A stretch of 64,000 nt of DNA from contig NZ_CP075682.1 in NCBI RefSeq assembly GCF_018603435.1, forward strand, positions 4,216,001 to 4,280,000, in the 5' to 3' direction. Of the stretch, positions 59,677 to 64,000 are shown one piece after another. This stretch comes from Chryseobacterium sp. ZHDP1. Its GTDB lineage: Bacteria > Bacteroidota > Bacteroidia > Flavobacteriales > Weeksellaceae. The notes beneath the pieces are model-generated. The model saw only the letters and a program-made list of their open reading frames with translations, was not told the DNA's origin and did no database searches. The first letter of the stretch is position 1, and every line of letters starts with the position of its first letter. The translations under genes were made by a program, and so were the position numbers.

Positions 59677-60570
59677 ATGTTTGATTTCAGATTGAAAGTA
59701 TTTTTTACCGTTGCCAAAAGGCTCAACTTTACCAAAGCTTCGGAAGAACTGTATATCACACAGCCTGCAGTTACCAAGCACATTAAGGAGATTGAAAATT
59801 ATTTCAAGGTAAAACTGTTTGACCGGAACGGAACAAAAATTAAACTTACACCCGCAGGCGAAACTTTATTACAGTATTCGGAACAGTTGTTTTCAATCTA
59901 TCAGAATATGGAATTTGATCTCAATGCTTTTACTCAAAACAAATCAGGAACGCTGCGAATTGGCGCAAGTACTACCGCAGCACAATACCTGCTGCCTCCT
60001 ATATTGGCAGCATTTCACCGTAAGTTCGACAAGGTAAAAGTTCAGTTGGTTACAGGAAACACAGAGCAAATAGAGATTGCTTTGCAGAATAAAAATATTG
60101 ATTTAGGAATTATAGAAGGAAAATCGAGAAGCACCTTATTCAAATACTCCGCCTTTATAAAGGATGAACTCGTATTGGTTGCAAAAAATGGACATTCGAT
60201 CTCAAAAAAATCATCTGTAAAAGTAGAAGATCTAATAAAGTATAGTTTTCTTTTACGTGAACCGGGTTCTGGGACACTTGAAGTCATTGCACACGCTCTC
60301 AAACAGTCTGGTATAAAAATAAGTAATCTCAATTTAGAAATGCAGTTGGACAGTTCGGAAAGCATCAAAATGTACCTGCTCAATTCAGAAGCCTTGGCTT
60401 TTCTTTCCATATATTCCATTTTCAAAGAACTAAAAAACAATGAATGTACTGTTGTAGAAGTAAAAGGACTAAGTATAGAACGAGAATTTAACTTTATTCA
60501 AAATCAGGGTGACAGCGAAAATCTTTCTGATTTGTTTATGAGATTTGCGATAAGTTATAACTTTAGGTAA
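59677..60570 (+). CDS. LysR-family transcriptional regulator
   Basis: 297 residues. N-terminal winged HTH (about 1-60) with Asn-Phe-Thr-Lys-Ala-Ser-Glu-Glu-Leu-Tyr-Ile-Thr-Gln-Pro-Ala-Val-Thr-Lys-His, then a periplasmic-binding-type effector domain (about 90-290) with Leu-Arg-Ile-Gly-Ala-Ser and Arg-Glu-Pro-Gly-Ser-Gly-Thr motifs. The YeiH-family gene follows 75 bases downstream, as in many LysR-YeiH pairs, so it most likely controls that gene. Confidence 0.9.
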   Translation: MFDFRLKVFFTVAKRLNFTKASEELYITQPAVTKHIKEIENYFKVKLFDRNGTKIKLTPAGETLLQYSEQLFSIYQNMEFDLNAFTQNKSGTLRIGASTTAAQYLLPPILAAFHRKFDKVKVQLVTGNTEQIEIALQNKNIDLGIIEGKSRSTLFKYSAFIKDELVLVAKNGHSISKKSSVKVEDLIKYSFLLREPGSGTLEVIAHALKQSGIKISNLNLEMQLDSSESIKMYLLNSEALAFLSIYSIFKELKNNECTVVEVKGLSIEREFNFIQNQGDSENLSDLFMRFAISYNFR

Positions 60571-60645
60571 TGACAGATAACGAATAGCAATTTCTGCCAG
60601 ACTTTCCAAATGATGACATTTGTATCATTAAAATATAAAGTCATT

Positions 60646-61632
60646 ATGGAACAAGACACTCAAAAGCCCAATAAGCTTAATCGATTCAAAAGTCTTCTAG
60701 ATCGAAGTATTACAACTCGTGAAGTTATTTTTTTGTTAGCAGTCGTATTCTGCCTATCTCCTTTAATATCTCCGCCTATTGCATTATTGATGGGGCTTGT
60801 CATCGCACAGTTCATTGGCCATCCTTACCTTCATCTCAATCATAAGGCGACGCACATTCTACTACAGGTTTCAGTGGTTGGTTTAGGATTTGGAATGAAC
60901 GTGACCAGTGCAATGAAGGCTGGTAAAGAAGGAATCCTTTTCACTATAGTTTCTATTATTGGAACCTTGGTTATAGGATATTTGATGGGAAAATTCCTCA
61001 AAATTGACAAAAAGAGTTCCTATCTGATCTCTGCAGGAACCGCTATTTGCGGAGGAAGTGCTATTGCTGCTGTTTCTCCTGTCATTAAAGCTGAGGAAAA
61101 ACAAATATCAGTGGCATTAGGTACGGTTTTCATTCTTAATTCAATTGCTTTATTCATTTTCCCAATAATTGGTCACGCCCTGAATTTGTCTCAGACCCAG
61201 TTTGGTTTATGGAGTGCCATTGCCATTCACGACACCAGTTCAGTAGTGGGAGCAGCAAGCAAATACGGAACTCAGGCTTTGGAAGTAGCAACTACTGTTA
61301 AGTTGGCGCGTGCTTTATGGATTATTCCTATAGCATTTCTATCTACATTCCTTTTCAAAAACAAAGGCAGTAAAGTGAAAATCCCCTACTTTATAGGCTT
61401 ATTTGTTTTGGCTATGATTGTCAATACCTATATTCCTTTTGTTCAGAATTTCAGTCATTACCTTACCGGTATTGCCAAAGCAGGGCTAACCTTAACTTTA
61501 TTTTTAATTGGCTGCGGTCTGAATAGAAAATTACTGATGAGCGTTGGTTTTAGACCTTTGATTCAGGGCGTTGTACTTTGGGGCATCATTTCTGCTGCTG
61601 CATTATGGGCGGTAACTTCTTTTGCCAGTTAA
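60646..61632 (+). CDS. YeiH-family putative sulfate/anion exporter
   Basis: 328 residues from the ATG at 60646. About ten helices. Motifs of the family include Leu-Gln-Val-Ser-Val-Val-Gly-Leu-Gly-Phe-Gly-Met-Asn, Ser-Ala-Gly-Thr-Ala-Ile-Cys-Gly-Gly-Ser-Ala-Ile-Ala-Ala, and Ile-His-Asp-Thr-Ser-Ser-Val-Val-Gly-Ala. The family (PF03601) is annotated as putative sulfate exporter; some members have been connected with sulfonate or cysteine metabolism. Inner membrane. The gene is probably induced through the LysR regulator directly before it. Confidence 0.9.
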   Translation: MEQDTQKPNKLNRFKSLLDRSITTREVIFLLAVVFCLSPLISPPIALLMGLVIAQFIGHPYLHLNHKATHILLQVSVVGLGFGMNVTSAMKAGKEGILFTIVSIIGTLVIGYLMGKFLKIDKKSSYLISAGTAICGGSAIAAVSPVIKAEEKQISVALGTVFILNSIALFIFPIIGHALNLSQTQFGLWSAIAIHDTSSVVGAASKYGTQALEVATTVKLARALWIIPIAFLSTFLFKNKGSKVKIPYFIGLFVLAMIVNTYIPFVQNFSHYLTGIAKAGLTLTLFLIGCGLNRKLLMSVGFRPLIQGVVLWGIISAAALWAVTSFAS

Positions 61633-61693
61633 GAATCTATTGCTTAATGTATTTGAACAAATTAATATCATACTTCACTAAACAAGAAATAAT

Positions 61694-62659
61694 ATGAAAT
61701 CACTACCATTTAAAATTTCACTGATACTTTTAAGCTTTACAATAAAAGCGTTCGCACAAGTTCCATTCGATGGGGATATTAAAAATAATTCACTTGCAGT
61801 TAGCCCTGATGAAAAAATAGCGGCGGCTTCTTACAGTGATTCTACAGAAATTAAAATTTATGACCTATCCAAAGCCGAGTTAAAAACTACAATCAAAGGT
61901 TTTGTCAACCCCAGAAATATCCTTTTCTCTCCGGATGGAAAGCTAATTTACATTACCGATAGTAGTCTTGGATATCTGATGGTTTATAATTCTGACAATT
62001 ATCAGCTGATTAAAAAATACCCGGTTGGCTATGGTGCATTTGGGACTGCTATCTCAAAAGATGGGAAACAGCTGTTTATCAACAATGAAGCGACTAATAC
62101 GGTAACCTTGGTCAATCCAGAAACATCTGAGGTCAAGAATATCATTACTGGCTTTCATCAGCCCAGGCAAGGGGTGAAATTTAATCCTGATAATACAAAG
62201 CTCTATGTGACCAATTTTGGAAACGACCATATCACCGTTGTTGATGTTAAAACGCTAAAAATAGAAGGAGAAGTGGAGGGTTTCAATAAAATCCGGGCCA
62301 TCTCGATTAGTAAGGACGGTAAAACCTTATATGCAGCGAACAGCGGAACAAATGAACTGCTTATAGTAGACATCGCCAGTAAAAAGATTGCTTATCGCAT
62401 TCCTGTTGGGAAAGATAATTACGGAGCAAGTTTGTCTCCAGATGGAAAATTTGTGTTAAGCGGTAACAAAATTGATAATACTATTTCAGTAGTTGACGTT
62501 AAAACCAATAAGAATATCCAAACCATCAAAGGTTTTAAAGAACCAAGACAAGCCATCGTTTTTTCGAAATACGGAAAGTTCCTTTATGTTTTGAACAACG
62601 ATTTAAGTGTGGATAAAGTCAGCATGGCTAACTATAAAATCGTTCAGTCAATGAAATGA
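61694..62659 (+). CDS. Exported YncE-like beta-propeller protein
   Basis: 321 residues, signal peptide about 1-21. Seven or so ~42-residue YVTN-type repeats, for example Thr-Lys-Leu-Tyr-Val-Thr-Asn-Phe-Gly-Asn-Asp-His-Ile-Thr-Val-Val-Asp and Lys-Thr-Leu-Tyr-Ala-Ala-Asn-Ser-Gly-Thr-Asn-Glu-Leu-Leu-Ile-Val-Asp. The fold is a seven-bladed propeller. No catalytic signature, so it may bind a ligand or partner in the periplasm. Located after the YeiH gene, maybe co-transcribed. Confidence 0.88.
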   Translation: MKSLPFKISLILLSFTIKAFAQVPFDGDIKNNSLAVSPDEKIAAASYSDSTEIKIYDLSKAELKTTIKGFVNPRNILFSPDGKLIYITDSSLGYLMVYNSDNYQLIKKYPVGYGAFGTAISKDGKQLFINNEATNTVTLVNPETSEVKNIITGFHQPRQGVKFNPDNTKLYVTNFGNDHITVVDVKTLKIEGEVEGFNKIRAISISKDGKTLYAANSGTNELLIVDIASKKIAYRIPVGKDNYGASLSPDGKFVLSGNKIDNTISVVDVKTNKNIQTIKGFKEPRQAIVFSKYGKFLYVLNNDLSVDKVSMANYKIVQSMK

Positions 62660-62688
62660 TCAGGTGATAATAAATATTACTTTTTGAA

Positions 62689-63153
62689 ATGCCAACAGAA
62701 ATCTTACTGATCACAGAAGCAAAAGCTTCTGATACAAAATCTTTTTACAAATGTAATACACCTTTGTATAGGAGTGTAAAGTCTGCCTTTGAAATGCAAT
62801 TTGGAAACTTTGAAACCGATATTGATTTTTTAGCATTTTTTAAGGAAATGAAATGCAAAATTGAATATTTGGTGACTGAAGTAATTGACCGAAAGGATAA
62901 AAAAATCAGACAAAAACAACGTTCTGAAAGTGTTGACTCGCTTTCGAAAAGATTAAGAATATACCGTCCCAAATGTATTATCATTATAATGAAGGATATT
63001 GAAAACTTTGTTTTAATGGCGGTAGAAAGAGCAAATTTACCAGAAGATTTATTTATTAAAAGTGTTCCATTCCCAGCAATGAGTGAAAAAAACAGAATCA
63101 ATTGTGAGCTTGGAATAGCAAAAATTCTTAAAGATTATGTCGTAGGTCATTGA
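62689..63153 (+). CDS. Hypothetical cytoplasmic protein, possibly UDG-like fold
   Basis: 154 residues, soluble. Order of features: Thr-Glu-Ile-Leu-Leu-Ile-Thr-Glu-Ala, a Phe-Leu-Ala-Phe-Phe-Lys motif near 48, a Lys/Arg-rich helix, Tyr-Arg-Pro-Lys-Cys-Ile-Ile-Ile-Ile-Met-Lys near 95, and Pro-Phe-Pro near 128. This order recalls small uracil-DNA-glycosylase-like proteins (FL..FK, RP..I, final PFP), but the catalytic residues are not clear, so the link is weak. Lies directly before the fluoride riboswitch. Confidence 0.55.
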   Translation: MPTEILLITEAKASDTKSFYKCNTPLYRSVKSAFEMQFGNFETDIDFLAFFKEMKCKIEYLVTEVIDRKDKKIRQKQRSESVDSLSKRLRIYRPKCIIIIMKDIENFVLMAVERANLPEDLFIKSVPFPAMSEKNRINCELGIAKILKDYVVGH

Positions 63154-63179
63154 TTTTTATTACCTTTGATTATTCAAAA

Positions 63180-63236
63180 AAAGGGAATGGTGTCTCCCTT
63201 ACCCAACCGCCCTAAAAAGCTGATGGCGCCTGATTA
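63180..63236 (+). ncRNA. Fluoride riboswitch (crcB motif)
   Basis: The block matches the crcB/fluoride aptamer in order: GGGAATGG (63183-63190) and a CTCCC strand that close P1/P2, ACCGCC (63206-63211), and GCTGATGGCGCC (63219-63230). The spacing is close to known examples. It ends ~36 bases before the ATG of a ClC-F-type gene, and no terminator hairpin follows, so control is probably at translation start. Fluoride would switch the exporter on. Confidence 0.9.
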
Positions 63237-63271
63237 AAATTGAATGTTCAATCATTTAGTCAGGATATATT

Positions 63272-64000
63272 ATGCATTATCATCAAAAATCGAAAGGGCA
63301 AAAATCCTTTATCAGAACAAAAGCTTTTTTTAGAGCTTATCCATCACTTCCCTATATCATCAAATGGTTATTCATTAGCCTTGTAATAGGTGCTTGTATC
63401 GGAACTGCGTCCGCATTATTTTTAAAAACATTAGGCTGGGTTACAGATTTCAGGGAAAATCACCTTTGGTTGATTGCCTTACTTCCGGTTGCAGGGTTCG
63501 TAATCGGATATATTTACCATCAATTTGGTAAAGAAGTTGAAGCAGGAAATAATCTGCTGATTGATACTATTCACGACCCTAAAGAAATCATTCCTTTTCG
63601 GATGGCGCCTTTTGTTTATCTCGGAACTTTGGCTACCCACCTCTTTGGAGGTTCTGCGGGAAGAGAAGGAACAGCGATACAAATGGCAGGTTCTATTGCC
63701 GACCAATTTACCAAGCCACTAAAACTCAATCTAAATGAAAGAAAAGTTTTAATTATTGCCGCCATTGCTGCCGGTTTTGGTTCTGTATTCGGAACGCCGC
63801 TAGCCGGAGCCATTTTCGGTCTGGAAGTTTTTCTGATTGGCAGACTAAAATATGATTCGATTTTTCCGGCATTTGCATCGGCAATCATCGCAGACTTAGT
63901 CACCAAACTTTGGAAAACCGGACATACCCATTATCATATTCCGACCATTCCTGATTTTTCATTTTTAAATGGTTTATACGCCATTCTTGCCGGAATAGCT
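63272..64000 (+). CDS. ClC-F-type fluoride/proton antiporter (3' end off the window)
   Basis: The frame is open from the ATG at 63272 to the right edge (243 codons visible). The ClC motif is Gly-Arg-Glu-Gly-Thr (130-134), with the gating Glu. The anion-binding loop is Gly-Asn-Asn-Leu-Leu (92-96) in place of the canonical Gly-Ser-Gly-Ile-Pro, as in the fluoride-selective ClC-F branch. Several helices follow. It would export F- in exchange for H+. The upstream fluoride riboswitch supports this strongly. Known names are eriC-F or ClC-F. Confidence 0.93.
   Translation, partial: MHYHQKSKGQKSFIRTKAFFRAYPSLPYIIKWLFISLVIGACIGTASALFLKTLGWVTDFRENHLWLIALLPVAGFVIGYIYHQFGKEVEAGNNLLIDTIHDPKEIIPFRMAPFVYLGTLATHLFGGSAGREGTAIQMAGSIADQFTKPLKLNLNERKVLIIAAIAAGFGSVFGTPLAGAIFGLEVFLIGRLKYDSIFPAFASAIIADLVTKLWKTGHTHYHIPTIPDFSFLNGLYAILAGIA

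Overview
The window reads as chromosomal DNA of a flavobacterium, most likely Chryseobacterium or a close relative in the Weeksellaceae. The evidence is the AT-rich base composition, the Bacteroidetes-type -7 promoter element (TANNTTTG) before many genes, a SusC/SusD pair, a type IX secretion sorting domain, a periodontal-type dipeptidyl-peptidase 11, a two-protein KdpD, a double-glycine leader peptide of the Chryseobacterium bacteriocin-like kind, and intergenic palindromic repeats typical of this group. No rRNA, intact tRNA or CRISPR array was seen.

Region 1 (1-8570, all minus strand) starts with a run of small, poorly characterised genes: membrane proteins, a PP2C-like phosphatase, an Imm22 immunity-like protein, a lipoprotein with a c-type haem motif, and a zeta-toxin-like P-loop kinase overlapping a small partner gene. 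They lie downstream of a PAS/HAMP histidine kinase and a short KdpD. Region 2 (8686-16456, minus) is a Kdp potassium-uptake locus: two unannotated membrane microproteins, kdpF, kdpA, kdpB, kdpC, an outer-membrane porin, kdpD and the kinase. Upstream lies a sigma-54-activating NtrC-type response regulator, where other bacteria have an OmpR-type KdpE.

Region 3 (16594-26630) holds housekeeping and proteolysis genes: an M16 protease, a 43-residue double-glycine leader peptide, DPP11, an NlpE-like lipoprotein, an MgtC-family protein and ligA. Region 4 (26874-38381) is outer-membrane nutrient acquisition: a CarboxypepD-regulatory TonB receptor, then a probable phosphodiester-scavenging group of GDPD, SusC, SusD and a calcineurin-like phosphoesterase, followed by a short-chain dehydrogenase. 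About 1 kb of repeats (38.4-39.45 kb) separates this from prmA and an SH3-domain protein.

Region 5 (41.3-49.4 kb) is accessory. A three-gene cassette of small HTH proteins is divergent from a cluster of secreted proteins (a YadA-head-like fibre, a type IX cargo protein and a related secreted protein), which is followed by a TPR-AraC regulator. Region 6 (49.4-64 kb) looks horizontally acquired. It opens with direct repeats, a decayed gene and a truncated acr3 arsenite pump. A copper-tolerance operon follows: a Cys-rich peptide, an HMA-DUF3347 protein, a CopB-type ATPase, a DUF3347 lipoprotein, a haem-binding protein, a multicopper oxidase with a C-terminal barrel, DUF305 and VIT1. Next come a methyltransferase, a LysR-YeiH pair, a beta-propeller protein and an unknown protein. 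The window ends in a fluoride riboswitch upstream of a ClC-F fluoride exporter that runs off the right edge.

The observations most worth following up are the Kdp microproteins with the sigma-54 regulator, the multicopper oxidase-barrel fusion with a perfect dyad upstream of its operon, the HTH cassette next to the fibre genes, the small peptide, and the interspersed palindromic repeats.
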